Shown here: piece by piece, positions 35,901 to 44,490 of the stretch
How positions within the stretch are numbered: the stretch's first letter is position 1
How the letters are laid out: the number at the start of each line of letters is the position of its first letter
Assembly: GCA_016720465.1 (NCBI GenBank)
Contig: JADKKO010000004.1
Coordinates: 1,178,001 to 1,242,000 of the forward strand
Length of the DNA stretch: 64,000 nucleotides
Origin: Holophagaceae bacterium
Lineage (GTDB): Bacteria; Acidobacteriota; Holophagae; Holophagales; Holophagaceae
Direction: 5' to 3'
Program-made: the position numbers and the translations under genes
Notes under the pieces: model-generated
What the model saw: the letters and a program-made list of their open reading frames with translations, nothing else
Database searches by the model: none
Told to the model about the DNA's origin: nothing

Positions 35901-37166
35901 GGTGACCGCGCCCACGCCGTTGTCGATGCTGAGGGAGGTGGCTCCGCTGACGGCCCATCCCAAAGTGCTGTTCTGGCCCGCGGTGATGGTCGGTGGCGTG
36001 GCGGTGAAGCTGGAGATTGTGGGCGGCTGCGGCGCGGGATTGACCGTGATCGTGGCGGTGGCGGTGGCGCTGCCGGCGGCATTGGTGGCGGTGAGGGTGT
36101 AGGTCGTGGTGGCGCCGGGATTCACGACCTTGCTGGTGCCCGTGACGGCGCCCACACCGTGATCGATGCTGAGTGAGGTGGCACCGTTGACGGTCCAGCT
36201 CAAGGTGCTGCTCTGGCCCGCAGTGATGGTGGGCGGAACCGCCATGAAGCTGCTGATGGCCGGAGGCGCCGGCTGCCCGGTGATGGTGACGGCGGCTTCG
36301 CCGAAGCGGGTGGAATCAGCGACGCTCGTGGCCCGCACGGTGGCGGCGCCCGGTGCTGAGGGCGCGGTATACACGCCCGAGGACGTGATGCTGCCTGCGG
36401 TGGCGCTCCAGGTCACGGCGCGGTTGGCCGTGCCCGTCACCTGGGCATGGAAGGATCTGCTTCCGTTCGCCTGCAGCGTCGCGCTGGAGGGCAGCACGGC
36501 CACGGAGACCTGTCCTCGGCGGCGCACGGTGATCTTGGCGCGGGCGTGCAGGGTGGAATCCAGGGCGCTGGTGAGGGACGCGTGGAAGACGCCGGCCTCG
36601 GCCGGGGCCTGGTATCTAGCGAGCGCGAATCCGGCGAGGGAGCCTTGAGGCGTGAGGCTCCCGGCCATGGAACCTTCGTCGAGGGCCCAGCGCAGGTCCG
36701 CGGGATCCCCGCCGAACCCGAGCAGCATCGCCGACTGACCGGTCTGGAGCGTCATGGAGCTGGGCCAGATGCCCGAGGACGAGGTCGCCGGGCCGGCCTG
36801 GCCGGAGGCGGCCCCGTCGTCATCCACCAGGACCTGGATCTCGGCCGTCGAAGCGGGATTCGCCACGCTAGAGGCCTGGATGGTCAGGGGGCCCTTGGCG
36901 GCGGGTGCCGTGAACATGCCCGCCTGCGTCACCTGGCCTGCCGTGCTGGACCAGGTCACGGCCTGATTCGGGCTGCCTTCCACCGAGGAAAGCAGACTCG
37001 CCTGGCCGCCGGAGGGGAGCACGAAAGCTTCGGGGCTCGCCTGCACGGCAATGGCAACGGGAGGTGGGGGTGGCGTTGGGTTCCCGGTGCTTCCGGCGGA
37101 GCCGCCCCCGCATCCAAGAAGGACCGGAATCATGGCGCAGAAGAGGAGTCGGACGGGTGAATTCAT
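29931..37166 (-). CDS. Giant multidomain lipoprotein: Ig-like repeats, heparinase-like lyase, unknown domain, GH44
   Basis: 2411 aa from ATG 37166; the frame opens earlier, but MNSPVRLLFCAMIPVLLGCGG begins a lipoprotein signal (quoted in part; lipobox LLGC). Order: three N-terminal bacterial Ig-like modules (to ~330), four tandem 80-aa Ig-like repeats (~340-620, each PPTISSF...TITAGQSSTLSW...), a heparinase II/III-like region (~622-1265), two more Ig repeats, an unrecognised domain (~1434-1725), two divergent Ig repeats, and a GH44 domain (~1900-2411). In the GH44 part, E2081 in LDNEPDLW and E2249 in FSEYNHGG are the likely acid/base and nucleophile. It is probably an outer-surface enzyme cutting plant or microbial polysaccharide. 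The 240-bp repeats are nearly identical in DNA. Confidence 0.85.
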   Translation of the reverse strand: MNSPVRLLFCAMIPVLLGCGGGSAGSTGNPTPPPPPVAIAVQASPEAFVLPSGGQASLLSSVEGSPNQAVTWSSTAGQVTQAGMFTAPAAKGPLTIQASSVANPASTAEIQVLVDDDGAASGQAGPATSSSGIWPSSMTLQTGQSAMLLGFGGDPADLRWALDEGSMAGSLTPQGSLAGFALARYQAPAEAGVFHASLTSALDSTLHARAKITVRRRGQVSVAVLPSSATLQANGSRSFHAQVTGTANRAVTWSATAGSITSSGVYTAPSAPGAATVRATSVADSTRFGEAAVTITGQPAPPAISSFMAVPPTITAGQSSTLSWTVNGATSLSIDHGVGAVTGTSKVVNPGATTTYTLTATNAAGSATATATITVNPAPQPPTISSFTATPPTITAGQNSTLGWAVSGATSLSIDNGVGAVTGTSKVVSPGATTTYTLTASNAAGSVTATATVTVTPASQPPSISSFTAAPSTITAGQSSTLSWAVSGATSLSIDHGIGAVTGTSKAVNPGSTTTYKLTATNAAGSVTATTTVTVNPAPQPPTISNFAATPPTITAGQSSTLSWAVSGATSLSIDNGVGAVTGTSKVVSPGATTTYKLTATNAAGSSSATTTVTVNSAPPPPSGYLLLTASRLDQIRADAVANKVAWTNLHANVEASLSSTDQYDTGAENMAMAYLVNGDVRYAARAYWWAQQAMAGTLRADSYYYFQSMVRPVAMTLNYCQPALSAAQIQTLKNYLHASCDELWYHNQGSGWGLDDPANNYHLSFLAGTAFAGTALKASGDARGQAWLDLVNDKLTRPNGVFAYLDRIPGGDWEEGANYGEGSKAHLSICLSVLAGSGTNHFGRAFFAGSVRYAVYATQPGWNFLYPGGDLARESSMGVSPYTRAYLQPTVFWLADGPDRRLGQWYLTHAVPTYLDSSRSFGYRTGLWLDVAFRLDLAETSPDSEPLSYHAVGTEWLNARSGWDAGATSLSISGAPRILQSHQHQDTGHFVMWKQDWLAADASTYSHSGLLWEPQGQNLLKVPGVVMHFDESPTPGLRRKADKGAFFYAQVDATNLYKRLDSNNQYETLLNEHTREFIYLRPDTLVVFDRVDAKPAGVGYQWLMHFPEAPTASGSRYLLTRNGAGIALQTLVGGSAAVVPDTDLEAGTTSSRVAVNATGAASRFLHMVQVASVSAPTSAAQLVNAGSMRGLLWNGTVVLFSDLPQGTAPSLPLTYTLPDTATHTHILANLSGSFDVDIVRSASATTLTLRAGSAHTADGTGLLTFTDAGGTQLPSIASFTATPATITAGQSSTLNWSVSGAASLSIDHGVGAVTGASQVVSPGATTTYTLTATNAAGSVTATATVTVNPAPQPPTISSFIATPSAITAGDSSTLSWTVSGATSLSIDSGVGTVTGASRVVSPSATTTYTLTATNSAGSATASATVTVAPPSGSGCGTLDLGINSNLHGYRAFPGTSAWNQDVSALPVDPNSAAIINFIGAASGLKADFGSGLWQGSNIGIPYGVVSGSQAKVAINYQAYGDESDPGPMPVPNPAPIEGDNPTATGGDRHVLLLDRDNCILYELYGSQLQANGSWNADSGAIWDLRANTVRPYGWTSADAAGLPVFPGLARYDEVAAGAITHALRFTVPTSRRAYVAPASHWASSNTSASAPPMGMRVRLKASVNINGYPAQSRVILQALKTYGMILADNGSTWFMSGAPNAGWDNNDLQSLNGIKGSDLEVVQMGTIHTADPTGPAPTITFGASPATISSGQSSTLSWAATDASTVILTPDTGPPIGLVRGTTLVVNPTVTTIYTLTATGPFGRATKTVTVTVTVPQPPVISAFSASPSTIQSGQSSTLAWTVSGADSLTIAPAIGSVTGTYVNVSPTATTTYTLTAANPAGNTTAVATVTVSSGGFITPDNPGPADLQFVLHSGHNVRPISKWIYGFNGGDWSTMPNGTTLGRLGGNRWTAYNWETNASNAGSDWGPYSSDGYLSSSSVPGEAVRPSVANAQGANAAIIVTVPIQGWVAADKNGNVDVNAPVSSRFFPNLPKKPAALATTPDTTDGKVYQDEFVHWLDTKFPTAKTDPDKPIFYMLDNEPDLWNSTHLEIQRAALRYDQFLPLSIASAGSVKDQIPQALVFGPVSYGWNGFVNLQNAPDAGAHGDFLDYYLSQMRTAGQNQGRRLLDVLDLHWYSEAQGGGVRVVNQDNSAAVAAARVQAPRSLWDAAYTETSWITQYSTNGPIQLIPRMAAKITAQYPGTKLAFSEYNHGGENHISGAIAEADCLGIFGRDGVFAANFWPMQSTQTFLYGAFRIFRNYDGAGAAFGDTSFEATGSDIAKASVYSSLDAGLPNRVVTVLLNKDTAGHSAGLALTHTQAFGTAQVYQITANSPVQGNSVVPSHLSDIPITKVNAFTLTLPPMSITVVVWK
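35302..36275 (-). repeat. Four tandem 240-bp repeats encoding Ig-like modules
   Basis: The four consecutive Ig-like modules recur at exactly 240-bp spacing, for example the same motif starting at 35386, 35626, 35866 and 36106. DNA identity is high by eye. Two further copies lie at about 32880-33350 and two divergent ones at about 31480-31960, in the same gene. Likely recombination-prone. Confidence 0.85.
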
Positions 37167-37587
37167 GGCGTGCCCCGGGTGGATGGATGACGTGTCCACA
37201 ACGCAAAGGTCGCCCCGGGCTGGCATCCGGGCGGCTCCCAGGCCCCCCGGCGGGGGGAACACCTGTCCGAACCGCCCGATCAACTTGATGAACGGGCCTT
37301 TGATTCCCTCCCCGCCCGCTGGGGCCCGTTCCCATCCACCCGGGTGATTGGAGGCCGTTAATCACCCATGGATTTCCCGCGGCGGGGGGGAGGAAGGACA
37401 TCTTGTTTCCCCGGAGGAGGATCCTCGAATGTCCCATCACCATGATTGGTCAAGGCACCGGGTAAAGGCTGCCCGCCTGGCAAGGGCACCTGCGGGAGGG
37501 CTGTTCTCCTGGGCGAGCGGGCGCTGCGGATGGGCGAAGGAGAATCTGCCTTGAGCCATGAGCTTTGAACGCATGGCTCACAGCCTT
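37167..37587. other. Intergenic region, 421 bp, no gene seen
   Basis: Spacer between the giant lipoprotein gene (transcribed leftward) and the 3' end of the LytTR regulator gene. It contains a GC-rich palindromic stretch around 37230-37256 (CCCCCCGGCGGGGGG) and a second near 37376-37388. No credible coding frame or RNA gene was found. It must hold the promoter of the lipoprotein gene. Confidence 0.5.
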
Positions 37588-38313
37588 CTACAATCCCAGT
37601 TTTTCCTTCAGGTGGTGCGCGGCGTTACGGCTGGCTTCCAGTTCGACGCCATCCGGCAACAGCACGGCTTTCCGCCCTGTGGGGAGGGTGCGCAGGCCGA
37701 GCACGGCCTCGGGGCGCAGCATGATGTTCCGTTGGATGCGCAGGAAGGCCACGCCGGGGAATACGGATTCCACATCGCTGAGGCTGGTCCAGGCGCAGCG
37801 GAATTTCTTCCCTCCGGCCCAGGCCCAGACCACCTGGTCGATCACTTCGAAGTAGGCCACGCGCTTCAATTCCAGGAGCAGCTTGCCGTCGCCAGCCTTC
37901 ACGGGAAAACGCGTGGACCCTGCGGCGGCCGCAGGCTGAGGGGTGTCGGCCTTGCGGGCGTCGAAGCCTTCCAGGCGGGCCAGGGTGTTGGCCAGGCGGT
38001 CCGCGGTGACGGGCTTCACCAGATAATCCGAGGCCCGGTGCTCGAAAGCGGCCACGGCGTGTTCCGCGTTGGAGGTCACAAAGATCACCGGCGGGCCATC
38101 GCGCAATTCCGCGAGCAACTCCATGCCCGAAGGTCCCGGCAGGGCGATGTCGAGAAAGAGGGCATCGGGCTTGTGGCCGTCCCGCAGCCAGGCCAGCAGT
38201 TGGCGCCCATCTTCAAATTCCGCAAGCACCTCACAGCCCGCTTCCCGCAGAAGCCGGCCCAGCCGCATGCGGGCCACGGGTTCATCGTCAACCAGCGCGA
38301 TTCGGAGAGCCAT
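37588..38313 (-). CDS. LytTR-family response regulator
   Basis: 241 aa from ATG 38313 (MALRIALVDDEPVARM); the longer open frame upstream overlaps the divergent kinase. The receiver domain (1-120) has the acidic pair DDEP and phospho-acceptor Asp in DALFLDIALPG, plus T in FVTSN and K in LVKPV. The C-terminal half (about 140-241) is a LytTR DNA-binding domain (VAYFEVIDQVVWAWAGGKKF, FLRIQRNIMLRPEAV). It should bind direct-repeat promoter sites. It is divergent, over 97 bp, from the hybrid kinase at 38411, which is its likely partner. Confidence 0.92.
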   Translation of the reverse strand: MALRIALVDDEPVARMRLGRLLREAGCEVLAEFEDGRQLLAWLRDGHKPDALFLDIALPGPSGMELLAELRDGPPVIFVTSNAEHAVAAFEHRASDYLVKPVTADRLANTLARLEGFDARKADTPQPAAAAGSTRFPVKAGDGKLLLELKRVAYFEVIDQVVWAWAGGKKFRCAWTSLSDVESVFPGVAFLRIQRNIMLRPEAVLGLRTLPTGRKAVLLPDGVELEASRNAAHHLKEKLGL

Positions 38314-38410
38314 GCACCTAGAATGCTTGGTTCGGGCAGCGTACTCAACCCCTCGGGCTGCGGGGAAGGGTAGAATCGCTCCGGCCAGACTTCTTGGGTT
38401 TGTGTTATCC

Positions 38411-41400
38411 ATGTTCATGTCCATGCGGGAAAGTGGGTCGTGGTTCCGCGGTCTGGCCGCCGCCGCGGCGCTTTGCCTGGGCGCGGCCGCTCCGGCGCAA
38501 GGCCCCGGCACTGTGGCTTTCCATGCCTACGGGGCGGAGCAGGGCCTTACGAATTTCGCGGTGTCCGCCCTGGAGCAGGACGACCGCGGTTTCCTGTGGG
38601 TGGGCACTGAGGATGGCGCCTTCCGGTTCGGCGGCGCCCGCTTCGAGCGGTTCGGCATCGAGCAGGGCCTGGAGCGCCCCTGGGTCACCCATCTCGTGAA
38701 GGACGGCGCCGGGGGGCTGTGCGCGGGCACAGATCGCGGCCTGTTCTATTTCGATGGCGATGCCAATACGAATGCCTTCCGCCGCATCCAGCTCCCGGGC
38801 TCTCCGGGCGCGCCCGTCCGGGCCATCACCGCAGCCGGTGGCAGCGTATGGGTAGCCACGTCCGATGGCTTTTTCGCCGGATCCCCAGCCAAGGGATTCC
38901 AGGCTGCGCACGGCTGGTCGGCCTCGCCCCCCACGGTGCTGTCGGTGGGCGCTGCGGGTCTTTTGGCCGTGGCGGATGGCGCATTGTGGATCCAGGATGG
39001 GGATCGCTGGCGGGCCGCCGCGGCCCTGCCGGAGCTGCGCGGCGAACGGGCTTTTTCGGTCCTGAAGGATGCAGAGGGCCGCATCTGGGTCCGCAGCCGG
39101 GGCCACCTGCTGAGGGGCCGCGAAGGCCAGGCCTTCGAAGATCTGGCGCCCCGGATCGCAGGCACCGCCTCCAGCGAAGGCCACCTGCGCATGGATTCCA
39201 AGGGCCGGGTCTGGATTCCCACGGTCGCGGGACTGGTCATGGCGGAGCGGGATGCGCTGGTTCCGCTGCACCTGGATCCGGGCCTGAGTTTCGGATATTG
39301 CCGGCAGGTCTTCGTGGACCGCGAGGACAGCCTGTGGGTGGCGGGCGAACAACTCTTCCGCGCCCTGGGCCAGGGCGCCTGGAGTTCCTACCGGAGCCGC
39401 GAAGGACTGCCTTCCAACCAGGTCTGGTCCCTGCTCCGGGACCGCCAGGGGACCCTCTGGGCCGCCACCAACCGCGGCGTGGCCCAGGGCGTCGAAAACG
39501 GCTTCAAATCGCTCCAGGCCCGCCTCCCCGTAGGGCCCTTCACCCTGGCGATCGGACCCGACGGCCGCATCTGGGCCGGAGGACGGGATGGCGCCTCGCT
39601 CTATGCGTGGGATGCTTCGGGCAACGGGTTCACGGCCATGCGCATCAAGGATCTCGGCGATGATGACACCATCGTGCGGGATCTCCTGTTCGACCGGTCC
39701 GGCAACCTGTGGGCGGCCACCAGCAACGGCGGTCTGCGCCTGATCCGATCCGGCGCTTCGGGGCTGGTGGAAGCGGAACCCGTGGCCTTGCCTGGCGGTT
39801 CCCCCAAGGAAAACATCTGGGCCGTCGCCGAGGACGCGCAGGGGCGAATCTGGGTCGGCGGATCCGAGGGCCTCGCGGTCCTGGAGGATGGCCGCTGGCG
39901 GCGCTTCACCGCCGCTAATGGATTGGCGGACACCGAGGTGCGCTGCATCGCGCCCACGCCTGGTGGCGCCGTCTGGATCGCCTACGGCCGGTCCTTAGGC
40001 GCCGCGAAAGTATCCCTCAGCGACGCATCCCTGAAGATCATGGAGCGCGTGAGCGAAGGCCGGGGCCTGGGCAAAGTCCAGATCAATGCCCTAGCCTGCG
40101 ACGCGCGCGGCGTGCTGTGGCTCGGCACGGCCATGGGCCTGGCCCGCTGGGACGGCAAGCTGCTGGACACCTTCGGGAAACTCGAAGGGCTGCCCGGCGA
40201 CGATTGCATTTTCGGCGCGCTGTTTTGCGACGGGAATGATGTCTGGGTCGGCACCACCGCCGGGCTGGGGCATTTCCATGCGGAAGGCGAAGGCAATGTT
40301 CTCCCGAGCCCCGTGACGATCCTCACCTCGGCCCGGTTCGGCCCCACGGATGCCAACACCGCCACGCGCTTTGATCAGGTGCTGAAGATCCCCCATGATC
40401 TGCGCTCCTTGGAGATCCGCTTTTCGGCGATGTCATTCCTGAATCCCGCCAAGGTGCGCCACCAGGTCCGCCTCCTGGATTTCCAGAACGATTGGAGGGA
40501 CATCGCATCGCCCCAGGTGAACTATGCGGGCCTCCCGCCAGGGGTCTACCGCTTCGAGGTGCGCAGCCGCGCAGGCGCCTCGCCCTGGGGGCCATCGGCC
40601 AAGATGTACTTCCGCATGGTGGGGCCCTGGTGGAGCCGCGGCTGGGCTCTGGCGCTTTACGCGGCGGCGGCCCTGGCCCTCATCTACATCGCCTTCCGGT
40701 TGAGAACCCGCGTGCTGCGGTTCAAGAACCAGGCCCTGGGCGACCTCGTCCACGCGCAGACCGAAGAAATCCAGACCGCGCTCGACCAGGCCGAGCGCGC
40801 CAACACCGCCAAAAGCGAGTTCCTGGCGGTGATGAGCCACGAATTGCGAACGCCCATGCACTCCATCCTGGGCATGACGGACCTGCTGCTGGATTCCTCC
40901 CTCAGCCGGGAGCAGCGGGACAGCGCCCAGACCATCCGCCGCGCCGGCCAAGCCCTGCTGTCGATCCTCAACGACATCCTGGACTTCTCGAAGATCGAGG
41001 CTGAAAAGGTCGCCCTGCGCGAAGTCCCCGTGGACCTGCGGAGCCTCTGCGAGGACCTGATGGACCTCCTCAGCGTCAGCGCCCAGGAGAAGGGGCTGGA
41101 GCTGGTGCTGCGCTTCGAGCCGGAAGGCAGCCCCGAGTACCTGGGCGATCCCGAGCGCATCCGCCAGGTGCTGTTGAACCTGCTGGGCAACGCCATCAAG
41201 TTCACCGAGACAGGCTTCGTGCAGCTCTCGGTGCGGGTCACGGACCAGCAGGAGGACCGCCACGCGCTGATGCTCTCCGTGGTGGACAGCGGCCCCAGCA
41301 TTCCGCTCGACAAGCAGGCCAAGCTCTTTGAAAAATTCAGCCAGGCCGACACCAGCATCACGAGGCGCTTCGGCGGCACGGGGCTCGGCCTCGCCATCAG

Positions 41401-42880
41401 CAAGCGGCTGGTGGAGGCCATGGGCGGCGTCATCGGCCTGGACAGCGAGCAGGGGCGCGGCACCACCTTCTGGTTCACCCTGAGCCTGAAACCCGTCGAA
41501 AAAGCGGAAAGCGGAGAAACCGCCGCCGCGAAGTTCCCTGGCGACTTCCGCGTCCTGGTGGCGGACGATTTGCCGGAAAGCGCCAACGCATTGTTCGACC
41601 AGCTCTGGCGCTGGGGCCTGGAGGCGAGCCTTTCATCCACCGGTCCCGAGGCCCTGGAAGACATCCTGGTGTCCGCGAAGAACGGCAAGCCCTACCACCT
41701 GGTGGTGTTGGACGAGGACCTTCCGGGCATGGGCGGCTGGGAGCTGGCCAAGACCTTGCGCGCCGAACATCCCGAGGTTTCACCGATGCTGGTGCTGCTC
41801 TGCCCCATGCACCAGCCCCGCGAAGTGTGGGCGCTGAAAGCCGCCGGGTTCAATGCGATGCTCCGGAAGCCGGTCTTTGCTTTCGAATTGAGGGAACTGC
41901 TGGAGGAAGCCTCCAAGCGGCCGGATGGCGGCGCCGCCGGATGGTTCGGTTCCGACGCGGAATCCACCAGCGACGAGGCGCCCGTGGGCGCAGCCGCCCA
42001 GGCCTTGGCGGGGCGCCGGATCCTCATCGCCGAGGACAACCCGCTCAACCAGCACGTGGCCCTGCGCCTGCTGAAGTCCATGGGGGCCGTGGTGACCCTG
42101 TGTTCCACGGGCCTCGAAGCCGTGGAGCAGGCCGGACGGGGCGGATTCGACCTCATCCTCATGGACGGCCAGATGCCCGGCATGGACGGCCTGGAGGCTG
42201 CGCGGGCCATCCGCGCCTCAGGCGGCAGGCTGCCCATCCTGGCCATGACCGCCCATGCGCTCCAGGGGGACCGCGAACGCTTCCTCAAATCCGGCATGAA
42301 CGATCTGCTCACCAAGCCCTTCAGCCGGGATGAGCTGAGGGATGCCATCCTGCGGCAGCTGGAACCAGCCTCGAACCTGGCCTCCGAGGCCACCTTGATC
42401 ATTCCCATGCCCGGCTTCGCGCCGGAGGAAGAAGCCCCTGAAGCGGCTCTCGCGCCCGATGGCGGACTGCTGGAAGAAGATGCCGGCGACACCATGCAGA
42501 TGCCTATCCAGATCCCGGCCACGGATTTCCGGCACCCCATCGATACAGTGTCCCTGCTGCACTCCATCCACGCCGAGGACCGCGACGAGCTGCGGGAACT
42601 GCTGGTGATGTTCCGCGCCCATGCGCCCGACCGCATGGCGGACATCAGGACGGCGCTGCAGGAGAAGGATTCAAAGGCCCTGAAGGCCGCCGCCCACGCG
42701 CTCTGCGGCAGCGCCGCCTACGTCTACGCTCGCCCGGTCACGGACATCGCGAAGCGCATGGAGGAACTGGCGGCCGAAAACCGCATCCTCGAAGCCGCAG
42801 TCTACCTGCCGGAACTGGAATCAGCCTTCGCCGCCGCCGAAACCGCCCTGAAGGAACTGGAGACGCGGCTGGCGCGGTGA
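38411..42880 (+). CDS. Beta-propeller hybrid sensor kinase (Reg_prop, HisKA, HATPase, two REC, HPt)
   Basis: 1489 aa from ATG 38411 (MFMSMRESG), followed by a signal peptide to about residue 30. Order: a periplasmic propeller of repeated GFLWVGTEDGAFRF-like blades (30-640), a Y_Y_Y-type domain (about 650-745), one transmembrane helix (about 745-768), HisKA with H810 (VMSHELRTPM), HATPase (NLLGNAIKFT, GGTGLGLAISKRL), REC1 with D1101 (VVLDEDLPG), REC2 with D1252 (LILMDGQMPG) and HPt with H1429 (AAHALCGSA). All phosphorelay residues are present. Such one-piece kinases typically sense extracellular polysaccharide degradation products, which fits the giant lipoprotein next door. The upstream open frame (from 38069) overlaps the regulator and is rejected. 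Confidence 0.9.
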   Translation: MFMSMRESGSWFRGLAAAAALCLGAAAPAQGPGTVAFHAYGAEQGLTNFAVSALEQDDRGFLWVGTEDGAFRFGGARFERFGIEQGLERPWVTHLVKDGAGGLCAGTDRGLFYFDGDANTNAFRRIQLPGSPGAPVRAITAAGGSVWVATSDGFFAGSPAKGFQAAHGWSASPPTVLSVGAAGLLAVADGALWIQDGDRWRAAAALPELRGERAFSVLKDAEGRIWVRSRGHLLRGREGQAFEDLAPRIAGTASSEGHLRMDSKGRVWIPTVAGLVMAERDALVPLHLDPGLSFGYCRQVFVDREDSLWVAGEQLFRALGQGAWSSYRSREGLPSNQVWSLLRDRQGTLWAATNRGVAQGVENGFKSLQARLPVGPFTLAIGPDGRIWAGGRDGASLYAWDASGNGFTAMRIKDLGDDDTIVRDLLFDRSGNLWAATSNGGLRLIRSGASGLVEAEPVALPGGSPKENIWAVAEDAQGRIWVGGSEGLAVLEDGRWRRFTAANGLADTEVRCIAPTPGGAVWIAYGRSLGAAKVSLSDASLKIMERVSEGRGLGKVQINALACDARGVLWLGTAMGLARWDGKLLDTFGKLEGLPGDDCIFGALFCDGNDVWVGTTAGLGHFHAEGEGNVLPSPVTILTSARFGPTDANTATRFDQVLKIPHDLRSLEIRFSAMSFLNPAKVRHQVRLLDFQNDWRDIASPQVNYAGLPPGVYRFEVRSRAGASPWGPSAKMYFRMVGPWWSRGWALALYAAAALALIYIAFRLRTRVLRFKNQALGDLVHAQTEEIQTALDQAERANTAKSEFLAVMSHELRTPMHSILGMTDLLLDSSLSREQRDSAQTIRRAGQALLSILNDILDFSKIEAEKVALREVPVDLRSLCEDLMDLLSVSAQEKGLELVLRFEPEGSPEYLGDPERIRQVLLNLLGNAIKFTETGFVQLSVRVTDQQEDRHALMLSVVDSGPSIPLDKQAKLFEKFSQADTSITRRFGGTGLGLAISKRLVEAMGGVIGLDSEQGRGTTFWFTLSLKPVEKAESGETAAAKFPGDFRVLVADDLPESANALFDQLWRWGLEASLSSTGPEALEDILVSAKNGKPYHLVVLDEDLPGMGGWELAKTLRAEHPEVSPMLVLLCPMHQPREVWALKAAGFNAMLRKPVFAFELRELLEEASKRPDGGAAGWFGSDAESTSDEAPVGAAAQALAGRRILIAEDNPLNQHVALRLLKSMGAVVTLCSTGLEAVEQAGRGGFDLILMDGQMPGMDGLEAARAIRASGGRLPILAMTAHALQGDRERFLKSGMNDLLTKPFSRDELRDAILRQLEPASNLASEATLIIPMPGFAPEEEAPEAALAPDGGLLEEDAGDTMQMPIQIPATDFRHPIDTVSLLHSIHAEDRDELRELLVMFRAHAPDRMADIRTALQEKDSKALKAAAHALCGSAAYVYARPVTDIAKRMEELAAENRILEAAVYLPELESAFAAAETALKELETRLAR

Positions 42881-43011
42881 AGCAGCCGCATCCGATCGAA
42901 GAAAAGAATTCGCCGCAAAACAAACACAGGCAAGGGATAGTGCGCAAATTCCGTTGGACGGGAAATTGATTTTGATCTTGTGGCAGATGGCCTGGCCCGC
43001 AATAGCTGGCC

Positions 43012-44490
43012 TCACACCCGCTCATGCGGCAGCGCCAGGGCGGGGGCGTAGACGGTGCTGTTGGGATCGACCATGTATAGGTTGCTGATCTTGCCGGTGT
43101 AGGCGCCGGCGTACTGCTGGATCTGGTCGCCCAGGCGGGTCTGCTCGTCGCCCTCCCGGAAGAGCGGTCCCCACACGGGGTTGAAGGAATGCTCCACCTG
43201 GCGGTTCAGCTCATGCACCCTTTCCCTCTGGGCCTCGGTGCGCTGCCGGACTTCCGCCAATTCAGCGTGCAACTGGGCAGCCTCGTGGTCCATGGCGTGG
43301 AGGGCTTCGGACGAGATGCGCGGCGCCAGGACCCGGCGATGCTCATGATTGCGGGCTAGCTGGTCGCTGAGTATGTTCACCCGCCGCTGGCCGCGCCGCC
43401 GCTGGGTTTCCACCCGCACCAGCTCGCGCATGTCATCGGCGTGCAGTTCCAGGTGCTCCAGCTCGGCTTCCAGTTCCGGGATGAGCATGAGGGTGTGCCA
43501 GGACAGGCTTTTCTTGGACTTCAGGATGTCGCCGTAGATGTGGTCGCCCACATAGAGCACCTGTTCGCCGTTGGCGTCGAGCCTTGCCTCCAGCCAGTCC
43601 GCGTTGCCGCCGGTGAACACGTTCGCATGGTCCGGCATGGGCACCGCCTCATGGCCCTCGGCGAAAAAGGCGGGTTTCCCGGAGCTCACGACGACCGTAT
43701 GGAAATAGTCCGTCCAATGGGGCCGCGCCGCGCCCTTGTCATCCAGCAGGTGGCCCAGCACGCCGTTCGTGAAGGTCCACTCGCTGTTGGTGAGCAGGAA
43801 GAGTTTTTTCCCGGCGCGGATCCAGCGGTCGAAGGTGGCGGGCAGTGCAGGGTCCTTGGGAATGAAGAAATCCTTGTGGGCCAGGATTTCGGCCTTCATG
43901 TCGCCGTACCGGTGGACGGTGTCGATGGCCCACCGCACGTCCTTGAACAGGCGGATGTAGTCCTTGCCGGGAAGCTTTCCCTGATCCAGGCGATCCACGA
44001 GCAGGGCGTACAGGTGGCTTTCCGGGATCTCGAACATGGTGTCGATGCTGCGGAATCCCTTGGCCGTAGTGGACAGGCGGCGGTGGCCGTAGCAGGCTTC
44101 GATCGCCCCGCGGTCCATGGGCTGGGTGCCGTGGGTCGCGCGCACCACCCCGCGCTCGCGGCTCACCTTCAGCAGGTTGCCCCGCACGCCATCGAGCACC
44201 AGGCCCCGGATGGAAAATTCGGGATCGAATTCCGAATCCAGAAGGGAGGCCGGATAGCCTTTCTCGCGCACCAGCAGGCGGAGCGATTTGGTGAAGGCCA
44301 GCTCGTCGATTTCCGGCGAGCGGTAGCGCGCAAGCGTGTAATCCATGTCGAAGCCCACGGCCTTGATGGTGGGCAGAGGAAGGGTCTGCAAAACGTAGAG
44401 CTTCTGCGCCGGCGGGAGCCGGGCTTCATCTTCCTGGTCCCAGGTCGGGGGCACCGGCAGAAGGCTTGGGTTCCATGGGATCGGGGCCAT
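43012..44490 (-). CDS. HAD-IG family 5'-nucleotidase
   Basis: 492 aa, the family length. The N-terminal HAD motif I is FDMDYTLARY; other blocks are FLLTNSEWTFTNGVLGHLLDD (motif II Ser/Thr region, quoted in part: LFLLTNSEWTFTNG) and GDHIYGDIL (motif III/IV Asp). This is the cytosolic purine 5'-nucleotidase-like HAD-IG family, which dephosphorylates nucleoside monophosphates. The C-terminal third (residues 350-450) is rich in charged coiled-coil segments, typical of the family. It is convergent with the hybrid kinase, 131 bp apart, and reads away from the RluA-type gene. Confidence 0.88.
   Translation of the reverse strand: MAPIPWNPSLLPVPPTWDQEDEARLPPAQKLYVLQTLPLPTIKAVGFDMDYTLARYRSPEIDELAFTKSLRLLVREKGYPASLLDSEFDPEFSIRGLVLDGVRGNLLKVSRERGVVRATHGTQPMDRGAIEACYGHRRLSTTAKGFRSIDTMFEIPESHLYALLVDRLDQGKLPGKDYIRLFKDVRWAIDTVHRYGDMKAEILAHKDFFIPKDPALPATFDRWIRAGKKLFLLTNSEWTFTNGVLGHLLDDKGAARPHWTDYFHTVVVSSGKPAFFAEGHEAVPMPDHANVFTGGNADWLEARLDANGEQVLYVGDHIYGDILKSKKSLSWHTLMLIPELEAELEHLELHADDMRELVRVETQRRRGQRRVNILSDQLARNHEHRRVLAPRISSEALHAMDHEAAQLHAELAEVRQRTEAQRERVHELNRQVEHSFNPVWGPLFREGDEQTRLGDQIQQYAGAYTGKISNLYMVDPNSTVYAPALALPHERV

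Noticed and set aside
37195..37250. ACGCAAAGG as a c-di-GMP-I riboswitch
   Set aside because: The remaining GEMM core and pairing elements are missing and it is not upstream of a co-directional gene.
38069..38410. Extended N terminus of the hybrid kinase
   Set aside because: Overlaps the divergent LytTR gene; the signal peptide starts at 38411.
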